A stretch of 13,784 nucleotides of DNA from Deltaproteobacteria bacterium (GTDB taxonomy: Bacteria > Desulfobacterota > JADFXK01). Both the position numbers and the translations under genes were made by a program. The DNA lies in the NCBI GenBank assembly GCA_015233285.1, contig JADFYA010000052.1, forward strand, positions 1-13,784, written 5' to 3'. The notes under the pieces were generated by a model. It worked only from the letters and a program-made list of their open reading frames with translations, made no database searches and was not told the DNA's origin. Shown here piece by piece: positions 5,366 to 13,754 of this stretch (positions are counted from its first letter, which is position 1; every line of letters starts with the position of its first letter).

Positions 5366-8300
5366 CTATTTCCCCTTGGATTCGGTCTTTGCCGCATCCA
5401 GAACTCGCCTGACCGTCTCCGCCATCTCATTAATCCCCAAGGGTTTCCTCAGCAATGCCACTATCCCGGCGTCTCTAATCTGATCCAGGCCGGTTATCCC
5501 GGCGGCGCCCGTATACAAGATGACCGGCAGTCCGGGACGGATCCTGACCACCTCTCGGGCCAAATCCACCCCGGTCAGCCCCGGCATGGTGTAATCAGTG
5601 ACCACCAGATCGAAATCATCAGGTTGGGATTTGAAAGATTCCAGGGCGATCAGGCTGCTTACTTCGGATATCACGGTATACCCTAATCTTTCCAGGGACA
5701 TCTTCCCCCAGCGGGCTAATTCTGCTTCGTCATCGACAAACAGAATTTTCTCCGTCCCTCCGACGACGGTTACAGAGACTTCTCTGGACTCCTCAAATAT
5801 ACCCCCCTGGTACTTGGGCAGAAAAATGGTGAAAATTGATCCTTTGCCCGCCTCACTGTGAACATCGATAGCCCCGCCGTGACCTCTGACGATGCCGTCC
5901 ACTACGGCCAGGCCCAATCCGGTCCCTTCACCTCGTTCTTTGGTCGTGAAAAAAGGATCAAAGATGCGGTCCAGGATATCGGGGTCGATCCCCTGCCCGG
6001 TGTCGCTTACGGTGAGTTTGATGTAGGGCATGGGTTTCAAACCGGGATACAATGATATTGTTTCCGGGTCGAGATAGACTTCAGATAGGGTTACGTCCAA
6101 GACGCCGTCATTTTTCATGGCGTGAGCCGCGTTGGTACACAGGTTCAGCAAGATTTGATGGATCTGGGAAGGATCGGACAAGACCGTGCTATCATCTTCA
6201 GTAATATTTTGATGGAAAGCAATGGTTGACGGCAAAGAAGCCCGGAGCATCTTTAAAGCTTCCTTGGCGATCGGGCCGATTTGGACCGGTTTCTTTTTGC
6301 TTTCTACCCGGCGGCTAAAGGTCAGTATCTGGTTAATCAAATCCTTAGCCCGGTGGCAGGCCTTAACCACCAGCTTCAAGTCTTCCGGGCTGACTTGTCC
6401 CGTCTCTGCATCCAACTGGGCTAACTGGGTATAACCAACTATTATTCCAAGAATATTATTGAAGTCGTGGGCGATCCCTCCGGCCAGAGTGCCGATGGCT
6501 TCCATCTTTTGAGCCTGGCGAAGTTGCTTGGCCAAAATTACTTCGGCGGTGATATCACGTTGCATACTAATATAATTGACGATTCTACCCGCCGAATCTT
6601 TTATGGGCGAGATAGTCCCTTCCACCTCAAAGGTATCCCCCCTCTTGTTCCTGTTGGCTAAATGACCCTTCCAGACCTCCCCGCGGGTAATGGTCTCCCA
6701 CATATCCCGGTAAAAGGCTCCGCCTTGGGCCCCGCTCTGCATCAGGCTGGGCTTCCGCCCGATCACTTCGTGGGATGAATAGCCGGCAATTCGTTCAAAG
6801 GCCGGATTAACGTACTGGATACATCCGTCACTATCCGTAATGATGACCATCTCTGCCGCCTGCTCGATGGCTTCCGCCAGACGGGCTACCTCGGCCTGGG
6901 CGATCTTGCGCTGATTAATGTCTTCCACCACGACAATGGCGTATCGGGGCACGAAGGATGGATCCCGCACAATAGACACGGTCAGGTTAACCCAGGTGAT
7001 GGTTCCGTCCTTACAGACATAACGTTTCTCCCGAGAGTAACTTTGAAGTTCGTTTGCATGGATTCTTTTCCACTGCTCCAAATCTGTTTCCAGATCTTCG
7101 GGGAAAGTGATATCCTGGAAGCTAAGTTTAAGAAGTTCTTCTCGCAAATAACCAACTATGTCGCAGAACCGTTGATTGACCTTGATATAACGTCCGGATA
7201 TATCCAAATGGGCTATCCCGATGGCGGCTTGTTCAAAGGTGGCCCGGAACCAGGCCTCGCTTTCTTGTAACGCCGCTCCAGACTTCATCTGCTCGCCCCG
7301 CGCCCGGATGGTCATAATGCCGTATGAGATATTATCCATTAAATCTGATAAGAGCTTTATTTCATCAGTATTAAATGTAGTTACTGAGTCGGCATAGATG
7401 GTCAACGCCCCGAAGGCCCGGCCTTCGGCCATCAATGGCAGAGCGATGGCAGACTTGTATCTATGCATCGCCTCGGTCCGCCGGGGTGGATTTTCCGGGT
7501 CTGTTTCCAGGTCTTCCGCGACAACGGGTTGACAAGTTCGAATAGCTGTTCCAGTCGGGCCGGAACCGAGTTCCTCCGTTCCCCAACCGACCTTGAATTC
7601 AGTCAAGTATCCTTGATCATCCCCTGCTGCGGCCACCGGCGTAACCGTCTTGTCTTCATCTTGTTCGGCATATCCGGCCCAGGCAAAGGGATATTCACCG
7701 ACCTCGATCACAATCCGGCAGACCTGGGCCAGCAAGGTCAATTCATCGGTGGCCCGTAATATCTCTTGATTGCAGGCACTGTAGGCCCTTAGTTTTCGAT
7801 TGGCCCGGCGGAGTGTCTCTTCTGTTTGCTTAAGCCAGGTCACATCCTGGTTGACGACAATGGCTCCGGCTATTTCTTGATCTTGGTTTCGGATTGGAAT
7901 GGCCGAATTGAGAATAATCCTATGGGTCCCATCAAAACTCTCAATCTCTATTTCATCATTGATCGATGTCTCACCACTGGTTATGGCCCGGGCGCCGGCC
8001 CATTCATCAGCCGCAATTGCTTTTCCTGTAGCCGGCCACCATCCTTTGTATTGACCGTAGTCTTTCAGACCCACATACCGGGCTCCGCCCCAAATCTGTT
8101 TGGCCATAGGATTGGCGTCGATTACGGTTCCCTCTGCGTCAATAATCCAAACCCCTACAGGCAAGGCATCCAGCATGCTCTTTAAAAGCATTTCCCGTTG
8201 CTGCAGTTCTTGTTGAATTCGCGCAGTTTCCGTGACATCAACAATTATTCCCACCAGACCGGCCACACTTTGGTCTTGCCCCAGGTAGGTGGACTTGTGG

Positions 8301-9586
8301 AAAATGACCTGCCGTCTTTGCCCGTCGGAAGTGCCGACCGTTGTCTCATAGATTTGAATTCCAGGTTTGTCGAAGAGCTGCCTATCCTTGGCGTGATAGA
8401 TATCAGCTTGTGGCCTGGCGGCGAGATCATAAACGGTCTTTCCCAGGATACCCTCTTTAGACATTCCTAAAAAAGATTCAAATACCTGGTTGCATCCGAC
8501 GTATATTCCATGAATATCTTTATAAAAAATTGGCAAAGGGATGGTGTCGATCAAAGTTTGAGTAAAGTTTAAATGATTCCGCAAGTCAGCTTCAATCCGT
8601 TCCCGTTCGGTGATTTCCATCCGCAGATTTTTATTAGCCTGGACAAATGCCACTGTTCGCTCGGCCACGGTTTTTTCCAGGACATCATGATGTTGCCGGA
8701 GCCTGCTGGACATTTCATTAAACGCTTTGGTCAGTTCATGGAACTCCCGGCCCGCCGGCAAAGGAATTTGTTCCCCCAAGTGGTTACTGCTGCTCGAAAT
8801 CAACGTGGCCTGTTCTTGAATCATCCTTAACGGTTTAAGCAGAAATCTCCTATAAAGCCAGTAATGCATAATAAGTAGAACCATCAAGAAGACCAACAAC
8901 CCGATGATTAGTTCGAGGGAAAGCCGATCTGCTTTGGAAAATTCCGCGGCCAAAGGCACCCGAATAGAAATCGCCGACACCACCTCCCCCAACCGGCGGT
9001 GGAAACTTCTGTCTGGGCCATAACTGGCTAATAATCCGGGAGGAGCCAGCTCAGGTTGGCTATGACAACGGAGACAAGACTCCTCCATGGCCTCACCTCG
9101 GCGTAAGAACACAAAAAACGGCTGGCCGTTGATCTCTCTGACCACCACCTTCTTGATCAGATCCGGGTTCTGGTTCAGGTCTTTGATGAACCCTTTCTCG
9201 AAGTCATCAGCTTCATTTAAGGGATTGCGGGCATTGATGGCGCATTCTTTATAAGAATACTGATTACTACCCAACGAATTAAAATAGTTATCTATTTCTC
9301 GGACGGCATAGGTCGATGACATCCAGGTGGGCTCGAAATAATCCTTGGTCCGAAATGGATCGGACCACTTGAACAGGCCGGGTTTCAATTGATGGGAGAA
9401 ATAAGTATGGATGGCCAAATTATGATCAAGCAATAGCCTGGCTGTTTCCTCCGCCTCAGGCAGTGCTTGTTCCCGGATGCTATGATTAAGCAAAAGAACA
9501 ACAGTGGTTCCCGACAAGATGAACAAGACCAAAAGTACGAGAATCAGACGGGTACTTATGGACATTCTTTCAAGAAGATTGCTCAT
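5366..9586 (-). CDS. Giant hybrid histidine kinase with periplasmic DUF3365 (Tll0287-like) c-haem domain
   Basis: A 1406-residue membrane hybrid kinase. In order: TM1 (about 13-35); periplasmic DUF3365/Tll0287-like domain (about 40-220) with a CLRCH haem-attachment motif (Cys171, Cys174, His175); TM2 (about 225-246); HAMP (about 247-310); PAS (340-455); PAS (465-590); GAF (605-765); PAS (775-895); PAS (900-1015); HisKA with phosphoacceptor His1040 in GGIAHDFNN; HATPase with Asn1152, DTGQGI (1195-1200), DPFFTTK (1210-1216) and GTGLGL (1221-1226); and a receiver with Asp1285-Asp1286, phosphoacceptor Asp1331, Thr1359 and Lys1381. All catalytic motifs are intact. Family knowledge: domains of this type bind c-type haem and sense redox state or a small gas or ligand. 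Start ATG 9584-9586 has a strong AAGGAG site. It has no DNA-binding partner gene nearby; the two output-less receivers of the facing operon are plausible partners (inference). Confidence 0.93.
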   Translation of the reverse strand: MSNLLERMSISTRLILVLLVLFILSGTTVVLLLNHSIREQALPEAEETARLLLDHNLAIHTYFSHQLKPGLFKWSDPFRTKDYFEPTWMSSTYAVREIDNYFNSLGSNQYSYKECAINARNPLNEADDFEKGFIKDLNQNPDLIKKVVVREINGQPFFVFLRRGEAMEESCLRCHSQPELAPPGLLASYGPDRSFHRRLGEVVSAISIRVPLAAEFSKADRLSLELIIGLLVFLMVLLIMHYWLYRRFLLKPLRMIQEQATLISSSSNHLGEQIPLPAGREFHELTKAFNEMSSRLRQHHDVLEKTVAERTVAFVQANKNLRMEITERERIEADLRNHLNFTQTLIDTIPLPIFYKDIHGIYVGCNQVFESFLGMSKEGILGKTVYDLAARPQADIYHAKDRQLFDKPGIQIYETTVGTSDGQRRQVIFHKSTYLGQDQSVAGLVGIIVDVTETARIQQELQQREMLLKSMLDALPVGVWIIDAEGTVIDANPMAKQIWGGARYVGLKDYGQYKGWWPATGKAIAADEWAGARAITSGETSINDEIEIESFDGTHRIILNSAIPIRNQDQEIAGAIVVNQDVTWLKQTEETLRRANRKLRAYSACNQEILRATDELTLLAQVCRIVIEVGEYPFAWAGYAEQDEDKTVTPVAAAGDDQGYLTEFKVGWGTEELGSGPTGTAIRTCQPVVAEDLETDPENPPRRTEAMHRYKSAIALPLMAEGRAFGALTIYADSVTTFNTDEIKLLSDLMDNISYGIMTIRARGEQMKSGAALQESEAWFRATFEQAAIGIAHLDISGRYIKVNQRFCDIVGYLREELLKLSFQDITFPEDLETDLEQWKRIHANELQSYSREKRYVCKDGTITWVNLTVSIVRDPSFVPRYAIVVVEDINQRKIAQAEVARLAEAIEQAAEMVIITDSDGCIQYVNPAFERIAGYSSHEVIGRKPSLMQSGAQGGAFYRDMWETITRGEVWKGHLANRNKRGDTFEVEGTISPIKDSAGRIVNYISMQRDITAEVILAKQLRQAQKMEAIGTLAGGIAHDFNNILGIIVGYTQLAQLDAETGQVSPEDLKLVVKACHRAKDLINQILTFSRRVESKKKPVQIGPIAKEALKMLRASLPSTIAFHQNITEDDSTVLSDPSQIHQILLNLCTNAAHAMKNDGVLDVTLSEVYLDPETISLYPGLKPMPYIKLTVSDTGQGIDPDILDRIFDPFFTTKERGEGTGLGLAVVDGIVRGHGGAIDVHSEAGKGSIFTIFLPKYQGGIFEESREVSVTVVGGTEKILFVDDEAELARWGKMSLERLGYTVISEVSSLIALESFKSQPDDFDLVVTDYTMPGLTGVDLAREVVRIRPGLPVILYTGAAGITGLDQIRDAGIVALLRKPLGINEMAETVRRVLDAAKTESKGK

Positions 9587-9662
9587 GACAACTCCTTAGT
9601 AGGCCTGGAGCCGGGTCTATGGAAACCAAGAGCCGGTTTTTACTCATGATTACGCCAGAGCA

Positions 9663-9854
9663 TTATCTCCCAGGCGATGCCTTCTTTTTACTTTTTCGGC
9701 AGAGTTCCCAGATGACGCATTGAGTCCGATACTGACAATAGTTCGAGGGGTCGGCACATCCCTCACAAGAATCCAAGCATTCGTCGCAATAGCCGAAATC
9801 CATCTTATAGCACTTAACATACGCCTCGCGGTCTGAATGATATCTGCACATCAT
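9663..9854 (-). CDS. Small cysteine-rich protein with B-box-like zinc-binding spacing
   Basis: A 63-64 residue protein with nine cysteines. Counted from the GTG at 9857, they are Cys4, 16, 24, 27, 31, 34, 41, 47 and 53, with His7. The first part reads C-x2-H-x8-C-x7-C-x2-C, close to a B-box zinc finger; then come C-x3-C-x2-C and two further cysteines before a basic tail (RKSKKK). It probably binds one or two zinc ions, or less likely an Fe-S cluster. The start can be GTG 9857, ATG 9854 or ATG 9851; AAAGG at about 9864-9868 is a modest ribosome site. It lies only about 20 bp past the exporter's terminator and 76 bp before the kinase gene, so it may be co-transcribed with the kinase and act as a redox or metal-linked accessory (inference). 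I believe similar small proteins occur in deltaproteobacteria, but I know no function. Confidence 0.72.
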   Translation of the reverse strand: MMCRYHSDREAYVKCYKMDFGYCDECLDSCEGCADPSNYCQYRTQCVIWELCRKSKKKASPGR

Positions 9855-9873
9855 CACATTATACCTTTATTAT

Positions 9874-9903
9874 AAAAAAAGAGCAGCGCTGAAAGGGCGC
9901 AGC
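9874..9903 (-). terminator. Intrinsic terminator of the EmrB-like gene
   Basis: On the minus strand, GCTGCGC (9903-9897) pairs with GCGCTGC (9889-9883), six pairs and one mismatch around a 7-nt loop, with a T7 tract immediately after (complement of 9874-9880). It lies 50 bp past the exporter stop codon. The T-tract ends 17-20 bp before the start of the cysteine-rich gene, so that gene needs readthrough or its own promoter; TATAAT-like hexamers occur at 9858-9863 and 9869-9874 on the minus strand but without a clear -35 box. Confidence 0.8.
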
Positions 9904-9952
9904 GAAAATGGAAAGATTACCTTTTTGATCGCGGGCCGGCCCGGATCCGGGG

Positions 9953-11500
9953 CTAGTGCACCGACATAGGGCCACCTTTGACCGGTTTCTTGACAATAAA
10001 CAATAGCGGAATAAGGGCAGCGAAAATGACCGCTTGAAGTATGAACACGTCGTTGAAGGCCAACATGGCCGCCTGCCGCTGCATCTGATCATAAATAGCG
10101 CCAAACATCTGGTCCTGATTCTGGAACATGGGTGTAAACTTATCCACGTAGAACTGCAACACGGGATTATAGGGGGTCAGATGGCTGCTCAAGTGTTGGT
10201 GGTGAAACTGAGTCCTTTGAGACAGCATGGTGGTCACAAAAGCGACTCCAAAGCTGCCGCCCAGGTTCCTCATCAGATTGATGATGGAGGAGGCATTGCC
10301 CATTTTTTCTTTAGGCACGTAAGACATGGACATGGTCATCACCGGGACGAAAAAAAAACCGATAAACATGCCCTGGACGATCCGGGGCCAAACAGCTCCC
10401 GGAAAATCCAGGTACAGATTGAACTGGGCCATGAGCCAGAGAGCCAGGGCATTCCCGGCCAATCCAATCCCCAGGATGATCCGGGCGTCTCCCCACCTTA
10501 GCAACACCCCGACCAAAGGCATAACGACCAGTGTGACCATGCCGCCCGGTCCCAGAACCAACCCGGTCAGGAAGGCGGTGTAGCCCAGGAGCATCTGGAG
10601 GACCATGGGCAACAACACGATGCTCCCGAAAAAGGCAAAAAAGCCCAAAAACATGACCATATTGCCGGCCGTGAAGGTCCGGTCTTTAAAAACGCGCAGA
10701 TCTACCACCGGGTTCTTCCGGTGCAGCTCCACCCAGATTAGCAGTGCTAAAGATACCGCGGCAATAATGGCCAGCCTGACGATAAAATCGGAATTGAACC
10801 AGTCTTCCCGTTCCCCTTTGTCCAGGACCACCTGCAAACATCCCAGCCCAATGGTCAGCAAGGAGATGCCGAGCCAATCCACCCCGGTCTTTCCTGCCTT
10901 TAATTTCAAATAAGGCGGATCATGGATAAAGGCCAGGGTCATAAACGAGGCGATGACCCCAAAGGGTAGATTGATATAAAAAATCCAGCGCCAGTTAAGT
11001 GTGTCGGTGAGATATCCGCCTAACAACGGCCCCAGGATCGGCCCCATGATGGCTCCCATCCCGAACACCGCCATAGCCTGGCCATGCTTCTCATGGGGAA
11101 AGGTCTCCAACAAGATGGCCAGGGCCAGCGGCTGCAACCCACCACCGCCAATCCCCTGGAGCACCCGAAAAAAGATAAGCGCCGGCAAGTTTGGGGCCAT
11201 GCCGCATAACAACGAGCTGATGGTGAAGGCGACAACAGAAAAGATCAGGTAGTTGCGCCGTCCGAAGAATCTGGCCAACCAGGCCGCCATCGGGATAATC
11301 ACGGCATTGGAGACCAGATAGGAGGTCAACACCCAGGTCACTTCGTCGGTCCCGGCGGACAAACTCCCTTTGATATGCTCCAAAGCCACATTGGCCACCG
11401 ATGTATCCAAAATCTCGATAAACATCGGGACCATAACCGTGGTTGTGATCAGCCATTTGTTGACTGATCTGGGGGGGTAGAGTGGAATTGGGGTTGTCAT
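9953..11500 (-). CDS. emrB: EmrB/QacA-type drug:proton antiporter (MFS, DHA2, 14 TM)
   Basis: A 515-residue inner-membrane transporter from the ATG at 11498-11500. Visible MFS signatures: motif D1 LDTSVANVAL (31-40), a loop WLARFFGRR (74-82), motif B RVLQGIGGG (112-120), the antiporter motif C GPILGPLLGG (153-162), and the NWRWIFYINLPFG stretch typical of DHA2 members. Length and hydrophobic pattern fit 14 membrane segments. In the EmrAB system EmrB exports hydrophobic toxic compounds using the proton gradient, through EmrA and an outer-membrane channel. An in-frame TTG at 11504-11506 would add two residues; neither start has a good ribosome site. It lies 134 bp after the emrA-like gene and ends in a strong terminator. 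No outer-membrane TolC-like gene is present in the window. If the emrA 5' deletion is real, this gene has also lost its normal promoter. Confidence 0.92.
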   Translation of the reverse strand: MTTPIPLYPPRSVNKWLITTTVMVPMFIEILDTSVANVALEHIKGSLSAGTDEVTWVLTSYLVSNAVIIPMAAWLARFFGRRNYLIFSVVAFTISSLLCGMAPNLPALIFFRVLQGIGGGGLQPLALAILLETFPHEKHGQAMAVFGMGAIMGPILGPLLGGYLTDTLNWRWIFYINLPFGVIASFMTLAFIHDPPYLKLKAGKTGVDWLGISLLTIGLGCLQVVLDKGEREDWFNSDFIVRLAIIAAVSLALLIWVELHRKNPVVDLRVFKDRTFTAGNMVMFLGFFAFFGSIVLLPMVLQMLLGYTAFLTGLVLGPGGMVTLVVMPLVGVLLRWGDARIILGIGLAGNALALWLMAQFNLYLDFPGAVWPRIVQGMFIGFFFVPVMTMSMSYVPKEKMGNASSIINLMRNLGGSFGVAFVTTMLSQRTQFHHQHLSSHLTPYNPVLQFYVDKFTPMFQNQDQMFGAIYDQMQRQAAMLAFNDVFILQAVIFAALIPLLFIVKKPVKGGPMSVH

Positions 11501-11507
11501 GTTCAAT

Positions 11508-11522
11508 TGAGAATATTTCTCA
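11508..11522. promoter_or_regulatory. Small palindrome just upstream of emrB
   Basis: TGAGAA (11508-11513) and TTCTCA (11517-11522) form a perfect inverted repeat around TAT, eight bases before the emrB ATG. It may be a small RNA hairpin near the start codon, an operator half-site pair, or chance. Confidence 0.35.
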
Positions 11523-11526
11523 CTTT

Positions 11527-11554
11527 GTCATTCCGAACGAATGTGAGGAATCTT
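11527..11554. repeat. Dispersed intergenic repeat of the GTCATTCCG...GAGGAATCTT type
   Basis: The stretch begins GTCATTCCGAACGAATG and ends GAGGAATCTT. It closely resembles a short imperfect inverted repeat widespread in intergenic DNA of many unrelated bacteria (commonly GTCATTCCGAGCG... followed by GAGGAATCT). ATTCC (11530-11534) pairs with GGAAT (11547-11551), and CATTC (11529-11533) with GAATG (11539-11543), so two alternative hairpins are possible. It sits in the gap between the emrA-like and emrB genes. The family identity is from memory. Confidence 0.6.
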
Positions 11555-11634
11555 AAGCTTTCACGCTTGGCCTGAAACGGTAAAGCTGAATTCCAGCATT
11601 TCAAGGAAAAACAGAATATTAGTTTTGATTGACT

Positions 11635-12582
11635 CTAATTCTTCGAGCCGGTCAAAATGGTCGGGACAACCGACATGCCCACCCGAAGCCCCGTGACCTG
11701 GTCCGGCCTGGGATCGAATATGATCTTAACCGGGACCCGCTGAACGATCTTGACATAGTTACCGGTGGCGTTTTCCGGGGGGAAGAGGGAAAAGGCCGCC
11801 CCTGTCCCGGCCATAATTGAATCTACCTTGCCGTTTAGGGTCATTTCCGGCCGACCATCCACTTCCAAGATGACCCTTTGCCCCACCTTCACCCCGGCTA
11901 GCTGCGTTTCTTTGTAATTGGCCACCACCCAGATATTATGCAACGGGACAATCGCCAGCAACGGTTGGCCGGCCTTGATCATATTCCCCACTTCCGCGGA
12001 CTTTTGAGTAATAAAGCCATCGGCCGGGGCCTTGATTTCAGTGTAGCCCAGATTCAGCCGGGCTTGTTCCAGCGCGGCTTCAGCCCCCTTGGTCTTGGCT
12101 TCCAGGGCCTTAGCTGTCTGGACTCGTCCTTCTGCTTCAGTCTTACCTGTGCCGGCCAGATCGACCTGGGCCCGGGCCTGGTGGATCTCTTCTTTAATGG
12201 TCATGATCTTCCTGGTCATGGCTTCTTCTTGGGCCTGGGCCGATTTCATGGCCGCGTCCGCCGCCCGATACTGGCTTTCAGCCTCATCCCATTGTCTTTT
12301 AGGGACCACCTGCTTCTTGTACAGGGTAGACATGCGGTTGTAGTCAAGGTGGGCCTGGTTGTAAAGAGCCTTGGCCCGATCCGATTGGTGGTGGGCCGAC
12401 TTGATGCTCTCGTCGAGTTCTCTAAGAGACTTGATCAAGGCCTGTTCCCCCGCCCTGGCCCCCCCGACTTTGGCCTCGGTCTGAGTCAGGGTCAGAGGCA
12501 CCGAAATCCGGGCCGAAGCCCAGTTGGCTCCGGCTTCCTCCAGGGCCGCTTCCGCCGCCTCTACGGCCACCCGGTAATCGCG
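11635..12582 (-). CDS. emrA: EmrA/HlyD-type membrane fusion protein, 5'-truncated (probable pseudogene)
   Basis: About 315 residues of an EmrA-type periplasmic adaptor, readable back to RDYRVAVEAAEAAL. Present: the coiled-coil hairpin (about residues 10-165), the returning lipoyl half with GYTEIKAPADGFITQKSAEVG, the beta-barrel part (IWVVANYKETQLAGVKVGQ) and the C-terminal segment SIMAGTGAAFSLFPPENATG ending in RVGMSVVPTI, which is highly typical of EmrA partners of DHA2 exporters. Missing: the cytoplasmic start, the membrane anchor and the first lipoyl half with the TDDAYVDG-type motif, roughly 75-80 residues. Upstream of position 12582 the frame runs into GTGIG, antisense to an HDOD gene, not EmrA sequence. 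The first possible start, GTG 12568-12570, has no ribosome site. Without the anchor the adaptor should not reach the periplasm. Same strand as emrB, 134 bp upstream. Confidence 0.88.
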   Translation of the reverse strand, partial: RDYRVAVEAAEAALEEAGANWASARISVPLTLTQTEAKVGGARAGEQALIKSLRELDESIKSAHHQSDRAKALYNQAHLDYNRMSTLYKKQVVPKRQWDEAESQYRAADAAMKSAQAQEEAMTRKIMTIKEEIHQARAQVDLAGTGKTEAEGRVQTAKALEAKTKGAEAALEQARLNLGYTEIKAPADGFITQKSAEVGNMIKAGQPLLAIVPLHNIWVVANYKETQLAGVKVGQRVILEVDGRPEMTLNGKVDSIMAGTGAAFSLFPPENATGNYVKIVQRVPVKIIFDPRPDQVTGLRVGMSVVPTILTGSKN

Positions 12583-12586
12583 GCCA
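12579..12586. other. Head-to-head junction of two 5'-truncated genes
   Basis: To the left, minus-strand codons match EmrA up to RDYR (12571-12582). To the right, plus-strand codons match an HDOD domain from ANSSAYG (12583 onward). Neither gene's homology continues across the point. This is what a deletion removing both 5' ends and the shared promoter region of two divergent genes would produce; an assembly chimera would give the same picture. Confidence 0.75.
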
Positions 12587-13278
12587 ATTCCAGTGCCTAC
12601 GGGGCCAGATCACCCATTACTTCGGTAGAGGTAGCCATTTCTCGGATTGGGATGCAGGAAGTCCGGAATATCGCCATGTCGCTCTCCACCATCACCGTGT
12701 TTAGAGGCCTCGGCCATGGCGTAGACTACAAAAAATTCTGGCGGCACGTGTTGTCCGTAGCCATGGCGGCTGAGGCGGCCCTAAAGTTTATCAAGACAGG
12801 TCGAACCGGTGAAGATCAAGCGAGTGACTTCTTTGTCGCCGGATTATTTCATGATTTGGGCATCCTGGTGATGGATCAGTATTTTCAGCAGGACTTCCAA
12901 AAAATTATCAAAGTGGTTAAAAGTAAAAACCTGGCTCTGGATGAAGTGGAAAGGAAGCTCTTAGGTACCGATCACGGCGAGATAGGGGCCTATTTTGTCC
13001 GGAAATGGAATTTGCCGCCGCATGTGGCCGAGGCAGTGTGCTACCACCATCAGCCCGACGCAGCCGATGAATCCGCTAAGTTTATCAGTCAAGTCATCCA
13101 CCTGGCAAATTTTGTCTGCTCCAACCAGGGTATCGACAGCGGGATTACTCCGCCGCCCTATCACCTGAGTCAGGGGGCCTGGTATGATCTGGGGCTGGAG
13201 GTGGAAGACATTCCGGCTATTATTGATGAGGTGGAGACTAAGGCGGCCAAATCGGAGGTCTTGCTGGCCCTGGCCTAA
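12583..13278 (+). CDS. HDOD-domain protein, 5'-truncated (probable pseudogene)
   Basis: About 231 residues readable from ANSSAYG to the stop. HDOD domains are HD-like signalling domains, usually 190-200 residues within proteins of about 280, often near receiver or chemotaxis genes. Visible: ANSSAYGARSPITSVEVAI then RIGMQEVRNIAMS (the typical HDOD N-terminal half), GLFHDLGILVMDQ (the HD-like motif) and DHGEIGAYFVRKWNLPPHVAEAVCYHHQP (second conserved helix set). The first 55-60 residues, normally carrying an LPxLP-type stretch and the opening helices, are absent; upstream the frame runs into sequence antisense to emrA. The first ATG inside the remnant is at 12652 and has no ribosome site. The open frame continues leftward to an ATG at 11938, but that part has no protein-like features. 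HDOD proteins are mostly of unknown biochemical activity. Confidence 0.85.
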   Translation, partial: ANSSAYGARSPITSVEVAISRIGMQEVRNIAMSLSTITVFRGLGHGVDYKKFWRHVLSVAMAAEAALKFIKTGRTGEDQASDFFVAGLFHDLGILVMDQYFQQDFQKIIKVVKSKNLALDEVERKLLGTDHGEIGAYFVRKWNLPPHVAEAVCYHHQPDAADESAKFISQVIHLANFVCSNQGIDSGITPPPYHLSQGAWYDLGLEVEDIPAIIDEVETKAAKSEVLLALA

Positions 13279-13397
13279 GTTGCTCTGATTCGGCGGGGTT
13301 CGGCCAACCCGGTGGTCATGGTCCCATGGCCGGCGCGGCGGCAGGTAAGGCAGATACGGATGAGACACGTCCGGGTAAACGACGGCCAGGTGTTGTC

Positions 13398-13414
13398 GGC
13401 TCCTGGAGGGAGCC
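13398..13414. terminator. Weak hairpin between convergent genes
   Basis: GGCTCC (13398-13403) pairs with GGAGCC (13409-13414) around a 5-nt loop, in the 176-bp gap between the HDOD remnant and the small minus-strand gene. No T-tract follows on either strand, so a terminator role is uncertain. Confidence 0.3.
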
Positions 13415-13454
13415 ACAGGCTCAAACAATCGGTCCCCCCAGGAAACATCGTGGG

Positions 13455-13754
13455 CTATTGGTGGGCTTCGTGCTCAATTGGGGCGCCCATCTCGGCAAAA
13501 GTGAAGTTATAGAACACATTGTGGCCGTTGTAGTCCAAGACCCGCAGGTCATCGGTCTGCTTCACGTCTTTCATGATTACGTCAAACCCCTGGCCGTATT
13601 TCTTGCGGCAAAGATCCTCGGGCACCTCAAAGGCAAGGAACTTCTTAATGCCTTTCATGTTCATTTTTTCGAGGAACTTGGGGTCTTCGAAGGACGGAAA
13701 GGTGGTTAAGATCAGGATGGGGCCGGTACCGGTGAAGATAACTCCTGCTTTCAT
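13455..13754 (-). CDS. Conserved-looking 99-residue cytoplasmic protein of unknown function
   Basis: The protein begins MKAGVIFTGTGPILILTTF, with a glycine-rich loop at residues 8-12, and continues with KKFLAFEVPEDL, KYGQGFDVIMKD, TDDLRVLDYNGHNVFYNF and a short tail. There is no signal peptide or membrane segment; the mixed hydrophobic and charged pattern fits a small alpha/beta protein. I recall similar proteins in deltaproteobacteria and some archaea, usually labelled only as a cytosolic or hypothetical protein, so no function is claimed. The start is well supported: AGGAGG lies five bases before the ATG (13752-13754, reverse). It has one cysteine (Cys49). Its gene faces the HDOD remnant; its upstream side is outside the window. 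Confidence 0.8.
   Translation of the reverse strand: MKAGVIFTGTGPILILTTFPSFEDPKFLEKMNMKGIKKFLAFEVPEDLCRKKYGQGFDVIMKDVKQTDDLRVLDYNGHNVFYNFTFAEMGAPIEHEAHQ

Noticed and set aside
5598..8830. Many plus-strand open frames inside the hybrid kinase gene
   Set aside because: They are antisense to intact PAS, GAF and kinase domains. None has protein-like features.
9608..9636. Direct repeat GAGCCGG (9608-9614 and 9630-9636) upstream of the kinase
   Set aside because: It is only 7 bases and GC-rich, with no further copies nearby. There is too little to support an operator.
11938..12582. Left part of a 446-codon plus-strand open frame that runs into the HDOD sequence
   Set aside because: It is antisense to clearly coding EmrA sequence, has odd composition (many Gly, Leu, Arg, Phe) and no domain. 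Only the part after 12582 is HDOD.
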